The notes: generated from the letters alone by a model not told the origin. A stretch of 64,000 bases of DNA from an uncultured Cohaesibacter sp. (GCF_963666525.1 NZ_OY762905.1:558001-622000), one strand, 5' to 3'; shown: positions 14,445-23,466, counted from the stretch's first letter. Program-made: numbers and translations.

Positions 14445-15281
14445 ATGACAAAAAACCGTTCTCAAAAGCAGAAGAAAGCCCGTCAGGCCGCACCGGCCGA
14501 TCAGGGTTCTCGCAGTGGTCGCAAGCCTCAGGACGACATCGTGCGCATTTTCGGCATCCATGCGGTTGCCAGCGCCGTTGCCAACCCGCGCCGCGATCTC
14601 ATACGCCTCCATGCCACAACCAACGCGCAAGCTAGGCTTGTCGATGAAATCCGCAAGATCGGCGGCAACCCGGCGCGTCTCGACGGGCTGGTCGAAACGG
14701 CATCGCCCAAGGACATTGATGCGCTTGCCCGCGACGCCGTCCATCAGGGGGCGCTGCTGGTCACGCGCAATCTGCCGGCGCTCGACATTTCCGACATTTA
14801 TGATAGCAAGCTGGTAGTCATCCTGGATCAGGTCACCGACCCCCACAATGTCGGTGCCATCATCCGCTCATCGGTCGCGCTTGGGGTGGAAGCCCTGATC
14901 ATGACCGGTCGACACAGCCCCGAGGAAAGCGGCATTCTGGCCAAGACTGCATCAGGCGGCCTAGATCTCATCTCCATGGTCTCGGTGCCCAATCTGGCCC
15001 GCGCCCTTGATGATCTGGCCGACAACGGCTTTGATGTGCTCGGCTTCGATTCTGAAGAGAGCGAGCCGTTTGAAACCATCATTGCCAAACAGGACGCGAA
15101 CCGCCCGCTGGCGCTGGTCTTTGGCTCCGAAGGCAAGGGCATGCGCCGCCTGACGCGAGAAAAATGCACCGCCCTCGCCCGCCTCGACATGCCCGGCCCG
15201 ATCAAGAGCCTCAATGTTTCCAACGCGGTGGCAATGACCCTCTACGCCGTCAAACTGATGCGCGACGGGCTTTTGAAATAG
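14445..15281 (+). CDS. rlmB: 23S rRNA (guanosine-2'-O-)-methyltransferase, RlmB type
   Basis: The 278-residue SPOUT-class methyltransferase has an N-terminal substrate-binding domain (RIFGIHAVASAVANPRR) and the three SpoU motifs: DPHNVGAIIRSSVALG, LVFGSEGKGMRRLTREKC and LNVSNAVAMTLY. The C-terminal knot binds S-adenosylmethionine. RlmB methylates G2251 (E. coli numbering) in the 23S peptidyl-transferase region. The basic N-terminal tail is typical of alphaproteobacterial members. I start at ATG 14445; a GTG at 14400 is also in frame. Confidence 0.92.
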   Translation: MTKNRSQKQKKARQAAPADQGSRSGRKPQDDIVRIFGIHAVASAVANPRRDLIRLHATTNAQARLVDEIRKIGGNPARLDGLVETASPKDIDALARDAVHQGALLVTRNLPALDISDIYDSKLVVILDQVTDPHNVGAIIRSSVALGVEALIMTGRHSPEESGILAKTASGGLDLISMVSVPNLARALDDLADNGFDVLGFDSEESEPFETIIAKQDANRPLALVFGSEGKGMRRLTREKCTALARLDMPGPIKSLNVSNAVAMTLYAVKLMRDGLLK

Positions 15282-15331
15282 AGCCCGCACGGCCACAAAA
15301 GCGATCCGCTCAAGAGAATGGACATACCAAT

Positions 15332-15357
15332 AAAGCCCCGAACGGGGCTTTATTCAT
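15332..15357 (+). terminator. Terminator after rlmB
   Basis: The perfect hairpin AAAGCCCCG-AA-CGGGGCTTT is followed by a T-rich run (ATTCATTT), 50 bp past the rlmB stop. It also faces the end of the minus-strand gene that follows. Confidence 0.8.
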
Positions 15358-15395
15358 TTCTTCCATCGCCAAAGATCTCTGGCAGAACCCAACCA

Positions 15396-15722
15396 CTAGC
15401 GCGTCGGCAAGCCGATGACTGGCGTGTAGCCATCATAGTGGATTCGCTTGACCCGATAGAGGATCGGCGCGTGATAGGGATCAACCTGCACCTCGATCCG
15501 TTCAGGATAGACATATGCTCCAAGCGCAGGATCATAGGTGGCCTCCAGATAGACCTTTCCATCTGCATCCGGAACAACAGCCACCACCGGCACATTGTTC
15601 TCATACCCCGGGCCGGATTCATAGCCACCATATCCCGAATTGGCCTCCGCCAGAGGGGCCATCATGATCAGAGTCAGAACAGCCGCCGTCTGTGTCGCCA
15701 ACAATCGTACCGTTGTCTTCAT
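15396..15722 (-). CDS. Small secreted protein of unknown function
   Basis: The 108-residue protein has a clear signal peptide (MKTTVRLLATQTAAVLTLIM, cleavage probably after AEA near residue 27), a Gly/Tyr-rich stretch (NSGYGGYESGPGYENN), and then a compact domain. I do not recognise a family. It is probably periplasmic. Confidence 0.7.
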   Translation of the reverse strand: MKTTVRLLATQTAAVLTLIMMAPLAEANSGYGGYESGPGYENNVPVVAVVPDADGKVYLEATYDPALGAYVYPERIEVQVDPYHAPILYRVKRIHYDGYTPVIGLPTR

Positions 15723-16014
15723 TTTAAACCCCCTGATTGGAACTCTATGTGAAAATACCTGTTTCGCAATTTATCACCTTAGCATTTCGTTAACACTTCT
15801 TAAAAATTCAATAGGTGTTTTTACTTATTTCAATCAACCTCTCACTAAATTGCACCCTCATGATCCTTGCCCCGGAGCCCCCATCCAACAGAAGGCGGCT
15901 TGACGTTCCTGATCTTTGCCAGCAGATTTGAGGCGGTGTTTCCCAAAGGAAAGAAGACAAGATCGACAGACGCCTCAACCGGCACCGCATCAGACACCAT
16001 CAACGGGAGATGGA

Positions 16015-16410
16015 ATGAAATACCTAATGTTCTCTCTAGCCTTCATCCTATCAGCAGCAGCGACCTCGGCCATGGCGTCCGACCCCGTTTTCGGCGAATG
16101 GAAAACGGAAGGCAGCAACATCAAGGAATATGCCGGTCACTATCTGCACGTCCGCTTCGATGCGTGTGGCAACAAGGTCTGTGGCACCATCACCAGAGTC
16201 GTCGGCATCAAGGCCGACATCGTCGGAAAACCGATCATCTGGGGCATGCAACCACGTAGCAATGGCCACTATAGCGGCGGAAAGATCTGGGCACCCGATC
16301 GGGGCGGCACCTATATCTCCAAGATGAAGCTCACGGGAAACAGGCTGAAGGTCAGTGGCTGCATAGCCGGAGGCCTGTTGTGCGAAAGCCAGATCTGGCA
16401 CCGTCAATAG
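16015..16410 (+). CDS. DUF2147-type exported protein
   Basis: The 131-residue protein has a signal peptide (MKYLMFSLAFILSAAATSAM, cleaved after AMA). The following domain, DPVFGEWKT ... GNKVCGTITRV ... LKVSGCIAGGLLCESQIWHR, has the W-T, CG and closing W spacing of DUF2147. Relatives are small periplasmic proteins of unknown function. The ATG at 16015 follows a GGGAGATGG ribosome-binding site. Confidence 0.8.
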   Translation: MKYLMFSLAFILSAAATSAMASDPVFGEWKTEGSNIKEYAGHYLHVRFDACGNKVCGTITRVVGIKADIVGKPIIWGMQPRSNGHYSGGKIWAPDRGGTYISKMKLTGNRLKVSGCIAGGLLCESQIWHRQ

Positions 16411-16497
16411 CAGGCCCATTGGCCACAAGCCAGACGAAGCCGCGCCAGTGACCGCCCCTCGCCCCTCGACATCGCCAGTTCCGAAGTTACGAAGACA

Positions 16498-16529
16498 TAA
16501 AAAAAGGGATCGTCGAAGACGATCCCTTT
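16498..16529 (-). terminator. Rho-independent terminator
   Basis: Twelve-bp arms (AAAGGGATCGTC and complement) with a 3-nt loop are followed on the minus strand by seven or more Ts. It ends the minus-strand gene 16659-17039 and may also stop the convergent DUF2147 transcript. Confidence 0.85.
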
Positions 16530-16658
16530 CCGAACTGCATGAACAGTCCTCATAAACAGACCTTTCCACGCTTCTCATAGGAGAATGTCATCATCCCCCA
16601 GCGAAAGCATGGGATTGGCGGCGGCTGCAATACCCCCGCCAAGAGACTGCTTGGCCTA

Positions 16659-17039
16659 TTAGCCAGCATTGCCAATGAGGGCATTGTCATCGGCAGGAAC
16701 GCCAAGCTTCAGGTTTGGCTTGCCCTGGGAAATCGGAGCGTTGGCACCGGCCTTCTGGTTCTGAACAACATAGTCGACAATGAACGCACTGTCGTCGTCA
16801 GAGGAGGTACCCAAAGCAACCTTGGAGACTTCCGGCTTTGCGGTGCTTACAGGAGCCTTTGCACCGGCTTTCTGGGAATCCAGAACATAGTCAACAATGT
16901 ACATGTCGTCTTCGTCAGCGGAGCGGATTTTCGTCTGGGAGAAATCTGCGCCAGCATAAGCTGCTGAAAGAGGAGCTGCGACAGAAAGACTTGCTACAAC
17001 TGCTGCGAATACTGCTGATTTGATATAACCGTTTTTCAT
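16659..17039 (-). CDS. Secreted protein with a duplicated IVDYV...QKAGA motif
   Basis: The 126-residue protein begins with a signal peptide (MKNGYIKSAVFAAVVASLSV, cleaved near AYA). The mature part holds two copies of a ~35-residue unit: DDMYIVDYVLDSQKAGAKAP (about residues 44-63) and DSAFIVDYVVQNQKAGANAP (about 82-101), each followed by a short Ser/Lys/Pro linker. I do not know a family with this unit. An AT-rich, gene-free stretch of ~390 bp lies upstream and probably holds its promoter. Confidence 0.75.
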   Translation of the reverse strand: MKNGYIKSAVFAAVVASLSVAAPLSAAYAGADFSQTKIRSADEDDMYIVDYVLDSQKAGAKAPVSTAKPEVSKVALGTSSDDDSAFIVDYVVQNQKAGANAPISQGKPNLKLGVPADDNALIGNAG

Positions 17040-17361
17040 TTTCTTTTTCCGTTTCTTTATTCGAAATGCTCTATTCTTCTATAAATGGCATTTCTTCTGT
17101 TGGGCTTGCCGTTTTTTACCAAGCCATCGTTTTGACCTCCCTCATTTGGGGATACGAATATTTCGTTTCAAGCACATTAACTTTTTTTAATGCTGAAAAA
17201 TTATTTTCTCTTGGCTCTTGAAATGCCACAAACTGGCGCTTAGCAGCCATTTTTCAAACGACCTTCAAATGGAAGCTTTTGAACGCTGAAAACCACCAAG
17301 TATTCATCACAAAAAACCGCAGCATTCCGCGCTTCGAGACAATAAATAAATTTAAGCAAAG

Positions 17362-17393
17362 GGAAACAAACGACCCGACAAATTGGGTCGTTT
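17362..17393 (-). terminator. Terminator after the HsdR-N-like gene
   Basis: On the minus strand the arms AAACGACCC / GGGTCGTTT enclose an 8-nt loop followed by GTTTCCC, 35 bp past the stop at 17428. The rest of 17040-17427 is AT-rich, and I see no gene in it. Confidence 0.55.
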
Positions 17394-17427
17394 TGTAAGG
17401 CAACACACGTCCATCGTCCGCTCAAAA

Positions 17428-18242
17428 TCAGACAAAATCGCCACAAAGATCCGCTAAAAAAATTTTTGATTTTTTTTCATTCCCGAGATTGAACGGGCAA
17501 ACTGGCGTCGACTTGGGTGGTTTAACAGTATCTCCGCCAAACGTGATACTGAGTTTGTCCTGAATTCGATCACGAATGATCTCATCCAGAGCCGCTTGAA
17601 TGGCAGGACGGACTAGCTCCATAGCCCCCTTGGTCATCTGCCCCTCGTGTATCTGGCGACCGACGAGGCGAACAAAATCATCATCAGGATCATCTAATTG
17701 ATGTTTGAGATAGAGAGCAGCGTCACGCTTGTATTTGAGGTTTGAAGCCGCCTCGATGATAGATTCAATTTCAAACGTGTCTTTGCGAAACCGAGCCAGT
17801 TCGTCCACCTGCCCCTTGTCATGAGACTGAAAGTCAAAGGTGAAAAATGGCGTAACATCCATTTTATTTGACGCCTCAGTATCAGAAAAGAACCACGCTT
17901 CGCGACCATTGGTCAGGATGCAGAGCCTGGCGTCTGTGCCGGTGAAATACCTGACAAGCTGGTTGTACTGGGCATCTCCGAGCTTGGTGCCTATGGGCTT
18001 GGCCTCTATAAGCATCGTCACTTTGCCATCGATTTTAAGAGCGAAATCCACCCGCTCACCCTTCTTTGTTCCAACATCAGAAACAAACTCGGGCACCACC
18101 TCATCCAAATTGAAGACATCAAAACCAAGCGCCCGAATAAACGGCAGAATGACTGAAGTTTTCGTTGCCTCTTCGGTCAAGGCCTGGACCAGGCTTGCTT
18201 CGATTTCCCGGCAATCTCGGCAATTTGCTCTCTAAAATCCAT
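17428..18242 (-). pseudogene. Frameshifted HsdR N-terminal-domain (type I restriction R-like) gene
   Basis: The open frame 17428-18180 (TTG start, 250 residues) shows the restriction-type nuclease domain found at the N-terminus of type I R subunits and in stand-alone proteins: FNLDEVVPEFVSDVGTKKGE, RVDFALKIDG, then MLIEAKP, a PD-(D/E)XK-like core. No hsdM or hsdS is nearby. A well-placed ATG at 18242 starts MDFREQIAEIAG, the usual start of such stand-alone proteins, but runs out of frame near 18200-18210. A single-base shift joins it to EIEASLVQALTEEATK. The C-terminus also looks shortened. The gene is probably decaying, unless the shift is a sequencing error. Confidence 0.65.
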
Positions 18243-18726
18243 ATCCCAAGGCCTCTCTCAGCCTTAAAATTCCTCAATATTTCCGAGAGTGACAACAGAA
18301 CCACAACCAAACAAGCAACATCTACTGCATTGCACCAATGGATTGATCATATCCGGATCTGTATAGAAACTTCAGTTCAGCAATTTTGCATTTGATGGTG
18401 AAACATAGTCGGATCCATATCTAACATGAAGATTGCAATAACCATGCACCACATGCGCGGTATCACCGTCGCGCACGACAAAATGGCCAGCCTGCCTGAA
18501 AACGGAATTGCCTGGATCGGAGGCTGGAAAGGCTGATGTGGAAAAGCTGATTGGGCTTTACATCAACAAGGAAGTTGTGTTAGCAGCCTTCATCCAGAAA
18601 GTTGAAGAAGAACGTCTTCAGACCAAAAACTGTGAACTGCCTGTGAAACGGACATTTCGCGGTCTGAAAACTGACAAATAAGATTTGCAATAGCTTGTTG
18701 AACATCTTATTTCATCTCAACATGAT
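18243..18726. other. Region without a convincing gene
   Basis: This is a 484-bp stretch before tRNA-Thr. It holds only two short plus-strand frames: one from ATG 18427 (36 codons) and one from a GTG near 18538 ending at 18681 (about 48 codons, EKLIGLYINKEVV...). They may be remnants of one reading frame broken at about 18537. Neither is recognised, and no RNA gene is seen. Confidence 0.4.
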
Positions 18727-18802
<76 letters not shown>

Positions 18803-18875
18803 CTTCCCCAATACATCTGCAGCATATTCCGGTTTCTGGCATCTTCGAAACGCATTGTCGCGTCTTCTGGGGCAA

Positions 18876-18880
18876 CATTC
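18876..18880. repeat. Target-site duplication CATTC, left copy
   Basis: CATTC stands directly before the prophage terminus TGTGG and recurs directly after the other terminus (59968-59972). Mu-type transposases duplicate 5 bp of target. Confidence 0.8.
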
Positions 18881-18897
18881 TGTGGCGCGCCTTTTCA

Positions 18898-18933
18898 CTC
18901 TGCACAAGTCGACACTTTTCTTTGCACAAGTCG
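18898..18933. promoter_or_regulatory. Transposase end-binding sites, cargo end (equivalent of Mu attR)
   Basis: Two exact copies of TGCACAAGTCG (18901-18911 and 18923-18933) are 22 bp apart, the first starting 20 bp inside the terminus. The 13-mer TTTTCTTTGCACA (18916-18928) recurs inverted at the other end (59818-59830). Closely spaced tandem sites at this end resemble R1/R2 of Mu. Binding is inferred. Confidence 0.65.
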
Positions 18934-19206
18934 CCTATTCAATCGGCCCACCCATCTCGCGCTTTGGCCACTGTTTTTCCTGGACAGTTTGATGGCTTGA
19001 TTTGACCCTTTTTTCTATCCCAAAAAGCGACTGTGTCTGCAGACTGGAATAGGCCGTACTATCTTCGAATTCACACTTTGCGGACAAACCGAGAACTATT
19101 CTTTTCGAGTATATCCACACGCAGAGGTTTTACAAATTTGACCTGTTTGGTGAAATATTATTGATTACATGAACTGCATATCCGCTTTACTCGGGAGAAA
19201 CTCAAA

Positions 19207-20157
19207 TTGGAAACCATGAATGTTTTTTGGCCTGTCTATAAACAGCTTGAAGAACGCGCCATACAACTGGGGCAGCACATTCACATTTCTGATGACCAGT
19301 TGGATGTTTATTCATCTTCTATAGCGGATATAATAATTCGTTCTGTCATCGAGATTGAAGCTATCGTCAAGCAATTATATCTACGAGAAATAGAAAATAT
19401 AAATTCTTCTAGTAAGATGGAAATAAATACCGATCATAAAAGATTTGATGATATGCTTAAGCCTCTTCGCCAGAAGTGGCTTTTAGATAAAAAGATCGTA
19501 TATATAAGTAATATAAATTGTTTTCAAACTGAAAAAGTCCTCACTCCCTTTGTTAAGGATTCTAATAAAACGGGACAAAACAACAAAGCCTATTCTTGGA
19601 ATAATGCCTATCAAGATTTGAAGCATGATCGGCAAAAATATCTAAAATCAGGAAATTTGCGGAATATGTTTTCCGCTCTCTCTGCCGTATATTTGTTAAA
19701 TCTATATTTTAGAGATGATGAGATTGATCTAAAAAAGGACAGCCAAGGCAGTACGATAAACCCCTCAATGGGGTCCACATTGTTTTCAATTGAAATCGCC
19801 AAAGACGCAGGCTTCCAGAATAACGGTTCTGTCGAACTTTCTAAGAACCATGAAGAATCCGTTATGGTCGTAATAGCAACTGAAGAGACAAGAAAAGCTG
19901 CTGCAAAGGTATTTAGTGACTTTACTGCCAAAACGATGTCCGACGCGCTCGAAGAATTACGTAAAGATCCCTCACTATCTGATGAGTTTACATTTATTTC
20001 GGATAAAGGCGCTTATTCCAAAAGAGGTATTAATCCTCTTGATGCGCTCCCAATAGATATAAAGATAAAAATTCTTCAACGGCACGGAGGCTCAGTTACA
20101 GCTGCTGTGAGTAACCTTCGGTACATCGCGGTTTTAAACAAAGCACAATTCAGATAA
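19207..20157 (+). CDS. AT-rich cargo gene of unknown function at the prophage end
   Basis: The 316-residue, apparently cytoplasmic protein is much lower in GC than its neighbours. I choose the TTG at 19207 because GGGAG stands 9 bp before it; ATG 19216 is the alternative. The first ~190 residues look all-helical. The stretch SWNNAYQDLKHDRQKYLKSG, followed by ALSAVYLLNLYF, recalls HEPN-like helical domains seen in some defence proteins. I see no RNase motif, and this reading is weak. It lies opposite to all phage core genes at the accessory end of a Mu-like element, so it is probably acquired cargo expressed from its own promoter. Confidence 0.75.
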   Translation: METMNVFWPVYKQLEERAIQLGQHIHISDDQLDVYSSSIADIIIRSVIEIEAIVKQLYLREIENINSSSKMEINTDHKRFDDMLKPLRQKWLLDKKIVYISNINCFQTEKVLTPFVKDSNKTGQNNKAYSWNNAYQDLKHDRQKYLKSGNLRNMFSALSAVYLLNLYFRDDEIDLKKDSQGSTINPSMGSTLFSIEIAKDAGFQNNGSVELSKNHEESVMVVIATEETRKAAAKVFSDFTAKTMSDALEELRKDPSLSDEFTFISDKGAYSKRGINPLDALPIDIKIKILQRHGGSVTAAVSNLRYIAVLNKAQFR

Positions 20158-20272
20158 TCGTCCATCGAATGGCGCTAAGTCAGAAGTTCTTTTTAGCGCA
20201 TTAATTTAGCAATACTGTTGAATACAGAATGACCTAAATGTCTACCTTGGGCTCCAAGCGGCCATTACCGAT

Positions 20273-20503
20273 TTACACCCCATCGAACGAGACCTGATGA
20301 ATGGTCTTGAAGGCATTAAACAGGTCTTGCGCTCTGCGGAGTGATTGCTCGGTGATATACATGCCACCGGCAGCGGTATTCAGCTCGCCGTCGGTCACAT
20401 AGTCTATCGCCAGATCGACCTCTTCATAGGCCTTCTCGATTTCCTTTTTCATCGTCTCCAGCAGGGCCTTCATGGCGGCTTGTGCAATTTCCTTTTCCAT
20501 CAT
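20273..20503 (-). CDS. Small helical phage protein of unknown function
   Basis: The 76-residue protein is highly charged and probably helical throughout (MEKEIAQAAMKALLETMKKE ... ITEQSLRRAQDLFNAFKTIH). A GGAG-containing site precedes ATG 20503. It is the last minus-strand gene before the prophage end, after the methyltransferase. No family is recognised. Confidence 0.6.
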   Translation of the reverse strand: MMEKEIAQAAMKALLETMKKEIEKAYEEVDLAIDYVTDGELNTAAGGMYITEQSLRRAQDLFNAFKTIHQVSFDGV

Positions 20504-20559
20504 TTTGCTCCTTTGTTCGGGTGCTACACATGTGGAGCAGCTCGGCCTTGTTGCCAGCG

Positions 20560-20599
20560 AATGCCATTGCTTTGTGGGGCAGTTCTCGGCAATGGCATT
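20560..20599. repeat. 11-bp inverted repeat between methyltransferase and last minus-strand gene
   Basis: AATGCCATTGC (20560-20570) and its exact complement (20589-20599) are separated by 18 nt, directly after the methyltransferase stop on the minus strand. There is no T tract, so it is not a classic terminator. Confidence 0.45.
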
Positions 20600-20607
20600 G
20601 CGGGGGC

Positions 20608-21393
20608 CTAGTTCCCGATCACCAGCTCACGCGCTTGCGTGGAGCCTTTGCTGTTAGCCGAGTAGCTGAGGCTCACCTCTTCGATATCGAAGCCTGAGAA
20701 GATTTCCCGGATCTCGGGAACGTCGTTGATGGAGAAGAGGAAGCGGCCCTTGAGGCTGCGGAGCTGATCGGCCAACTGCTGGAAGTCTTCCGGGCCGAAG
20801 ATGCCCTTGCCGTAATAGTCCTCGCATTGCCAATATGGCGGATCGAGATAAAACAGCGTGTCGGTCCGATCATAACGTTTGATGCAGTCGGCATAGGGCA
20901 AGCATTCTATGGTGACGCCAGAGAGGCGCTCATGGACGTCTTCCAGCATGGGCACTAGCTTGGTGAGATCGAACCGTGCAGGCCGAAGGGAAACGCCATA
21001 GTTGCTGCCATGAACCTTGCCAGCAAAGGACGTGCGCTGGAGGTAAAGGAAGCGGGCGGCCCGTTCCAGATCCGTCAGGGTGTCCGGATCAGTGGCTTTA
21101 AGGCGTTCAAACTCAGACCGGCTGGTGAGCTGGAACTTCAGAACTTCCAGAAACTGCGGATAGTGACGCTGCAGAATGCGGAACAGGGTGATGACATCCC
21201 TCGAGATGTCGTTGATGACCTCGCATTTCGGGCGCGATGCGCGCCGGAAAAAGATCCCGCCCATGCCAACAAAGGGCTCCACATAGTTGGCGTGGGGGAT
21301 GGCGTTGATGCGGCTAGCAATATGTTTGGCGAGTTTGATTTTTCCGCCAATATAGGGGGCAACTGGTTTGACGGGGGCGACAGCTTCAAACAT
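20608..21393 (-). CDS. D12-class DNA N6-adenine methyltransferase
   Basis: The 261-residue protein has the D12 (Dam-like) signatures in order: PYIGGKIKLAKHI (residues 13-25), the S-adenosylmethionine motif VEPFVGMGG (38-46), and catalytic DPPY (184-187). It methylates adenine in DNA; the target site is unknown. No restriction partner is present. It sits at the prophage end where Mu carries its DNA-modification gene mom, so protection of phage DNA from host restriction is a reasonable guess. I start at ATG 21393 (MFEAVAPVKPVAPYIGG); ATG 21486 is also in frame. The 276 bp upstream hold no gene. Confidence 0.88.
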   Translation of the reverse strand: MFEAVAPVKPVAPYIGGKIKLAKHIASRINAIPHANYVEPFVGMGGIFFRRASRPKCEVINDISRDVITLFRILQRHYPQFLEVLKFQLTSRSEFERLKATDPDTLTDLERAARFLYLQRTSFAGKVHGSNYGVSLRPARFDLTKLVPMLEDVHERLSGVTIECLPYADCIKRYDRTDTLFYLDPPYWQCEDYYGKGIFGPEDFQQLADQLRSLKGRFLFSINDVPEIREIFSGFDIEEVSLSYSANSKGSTQARELVIGN

Positions 21394-21669
21394 TTTTGTT
21401 CTCACTATGTTCTTTTTGCAAGGAATCACCCATACTGGCTTTCTATCGATAGAAGCGGCGGGAGTGATGATTGTGCTTGCTGTCATCGACCGGGTTAGGA
21501 CGCCAATCTTTGGCCCGGTATCTGGACCTTGGTCCAGGTCTCCCGCTCCTCTGCGAGAGAGAGCTCTTAGCGCCTCAAATAGAACAGAGGCGCTCGCTCC
21601 AGTATCTAGCCTGAAACAGAAATCGAAACGCCGGAAGGCTTCCGCAATGCGTCGGGCTGTGTGGAGGGG

Positions 21670-22116
21670 CTAGCTTGCTTCTGGCCAGTCAGCCGTTGGC
21701 AGGGATGCCAGGAATACATCAAGTGCAGGAGGCACGATCTCCCCAGCCGTGACGGCGTCAAGCTGGGTATAGGCATAGAGCCAGACAGCATCACGCCATT
21801 TGACAAAAGCGGCAGCTTCCGCCGCCCAAGTCGCATTCGTTGAGTTGACGTAAGTGGCCATTGTCGCCCCGCTCGAATATCGGCGCTCAATGGCAGCTGT
21901 ATCGAGCATCGACTGGATTGATGCCTCATAGTCAGCTTCTGTTGGCGAGGATGTGGAAGCTTCCCCCCACTCACCCAGTTCAAAGTTCCAGATTTGAAGG
22001 GCTGATGCTGGGGCCAGGGCAACTTCAATAGCACCATCAGGAGGCTCTGTTCCCGCAAAGCCTCCCAAATAAACACCCTCGAGAGTGACGTAGTGTTTCG
22101 TGATCTGTTCAGTCAT
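21670..22116 (-). CDS. Probable tail-fibre-associated (assembly) protein
   Basis: The 148-residue protein directly follows the tail fibre gene (4-bp gap), where tail-fibre assembly chaperones usually sit. Its C-terminal half (TWAAEAAAFVKWRDAVWLYA) matches the helical region often seen in such small fibre-accessory proteins. The N-terminal half (YVTLEGVYLGGFAGTEPPDG) looks like a beta segment. The assignment rests mainly on position. Confidence 0.6.
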   Translation of the reverse strand: MTEQITKHYVTLEGVYLGGFAGTEPPDGAIEVALAPASALQIWNFELGEWGEASTSSPTEADYEASIQSMLDTAAIERRYSSGATMATYVNSTNATWAAEAAAFVKWRDAVWLYAYTQLDAVTAGEIVPPALDVFLASLPTADWPEAS

Positions 22117-22120
22117 TTCC

Positions 22121-23464
22121 TTACCTCCATGCCTGTAGCACGAGACGCCAGTTTGCGTTGGTTATGGTTCTTGCGGAACCGGACGAATAATTAAGAGGAT
22201 GGAACACAGATGCGCCCGCACAAAACCGCACGTATAGCTTCGAGCTATCGACAACCACCACATAACCGTTTGAAAATGTACCGCCACCAGAGAAGGTGTT
22301 CGGGTTCATTGGCACAATATCGCCCACCGAGTAGCCTTCCTCAGCGACTTTGCACACCAGATACCCTGATACCAGTTTAGGTATTGCTCCAAGTCCGTGC
22401 GCCAGCGTCAAAAGCCCGCCAGATGTGATGGTTTGTTGTGCGGACGTATATTCGGACATAAGGGAAAAATCACTTGCATGCTTTCCATCCAACTTGTCGC
22501 TGTCAGCGGCTTTAGCCGTCTTCCCGAGGAACCGGCCATCGGATGTGGTCTTGTCATAATAGCCGGATGACAAGCCTGTTGCCGATGCAAAGTAGCTCGG
22601 CAGCTGCCCGCCCAACTTGTCGCTGTCAGCGGCCTTTGCCGTCTTCCCGAGAAACCGGCCATCGGATGTGGCCTTGTCATAATAGCCGGATGACAAGCCT
22701 GTTGCCGACACAAAGTAGCTCGGCAGCTGTCCGCCCAGCTTTGTCGCATTGGCGGCTGTGGCCGTCTTTCCAAGGAAGCGCCCGTCAGAGATGGATTTAG
22801 TGTAGTAGCGATCATCATGATTATGATCAGCATCCGCCTTGCCGGATAGATCCTGATCAAGCGTTTGAGAAAGCAAAATCAGGTCTTCACTGCTAGCCAC
22901 ATCCTGTTGAGACAGGACGTAAGCCAGCCGCTTTGGATCAACGAGCTTGTTCTCGACCTGCGCATTGACGGCTTCTGCTTCGGTTGCCCAAGGGAAGGCG
23001 CTGACCACCCACCCCTGTGTGGCATAACCATCAAGGGGATTGACCACCAGTTCAATGCTGTCGGTATTCGTGACCTGCAAGACAATCTGGATGGTCAGGG
23101 TGGAAGCCGTCCCATCGGACAGAACAGCTTTGTATGTTTCGGGATATTTTGCGATGGCAAACATAGCGCCGTTTGCATCGAAAATTCCGGCTTCCCGGAT
23201 CCACCACCCGCCAACATCGGGAGGGATGACCGCCTCGACAATCAGCCAAGCAGGATTTTGAGCATCCGGCGTAATCGAAGAAATGACCAGTCGATACTGC
23301 TCATTGACAAGAGTGGTCTCGGATCCGTCCGGGTCGTAGGACGCGCCATTGGCATCACCAAGAGCAAGTTCGGTAAGGGCGACAGAATCGCCTCCCGTAA
23401 TTGCGTTGTTCAGTGCGGCTGAACCAATATCGGTCAATCGGGTATAGTATGTGGGATCTGACAT
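22121..23464 (-). CDS. Phage tail fibre protein
   Basis: This 447-residue fibre starts MSDPTYYTRLTDIGSAALNN after a GAGGTGACC site. The N-terminal ~150 residues match the conserved baseplate-attachment domain of P2-type fibres (tail-collar fibre family). The middle holds three tandem 41-residue repeats (LGGQLPSYF...GYYDK...SDGRFLGKTA). The C-terminal ~90 residues would form the receptor-binding tip. It lies after gpI as in P2-like phages. Confidence 0.88.
   Translation of the reverse strand: MSDPTYYTRLTDIGSAALNNAITGGDSVALTELALGDANGASYDPDGSETTLVNEQYRLVISSITPDAQNPAWLIVEAVIPPDVGGWWIREAGIFDANGAMFAIAKYPETYKAVLSDGTASTLTIQIVLQVTNTDSIELVVNPLDGYATQGWVVSAFPWATEAEAVNAQVENKLVDPKRLAYVLSQQDVASSEDLILLSQTLDQDLSGKADADHNHDDRYYTKSISDGRFLGKTATAANATKLGGQLPSYFVSATGLSSGYYDKATSDGRFLGKTAKAADSDKLGGQLPSYFASATGLSSGYYDKTTSDGRFLGKTAKAADSDKLDGKHASDFSLMSEYTSAQQTITSGGLLTLAHGLGAIPKLVSGYLVCKVAEEGYSVGDIVPMNPNTFSGGGTFSNGYVVVVDSSKLYVRFCAGASVFHPLNYSSGSARTITNANWRLVLQAWR
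22491..22859 (-). repeat. Three tandem 123-bp repeats in the tail fibre gene
   Basis: Units begin near 22491, 22614 and 22737, an exact 123-bp (41-codon) period. The first two are almost identical at the DNA level, while the third has diverged. They encode the YYDK...SDGRFLGK fibre repeats, and in-frame loss or gain would change fibre length. Confidence 0.85.
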
Positions 23465-23466
23465 GG

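Noticed and set aside
18846-18851. CGAAAC direct repeat (again at 59882-59887) as a possible target duplication
   Set aside because: The adjoining bases do not give TG...CA termini; the CATTC/TGTGG pair fits both the duplication and the inverted ends.
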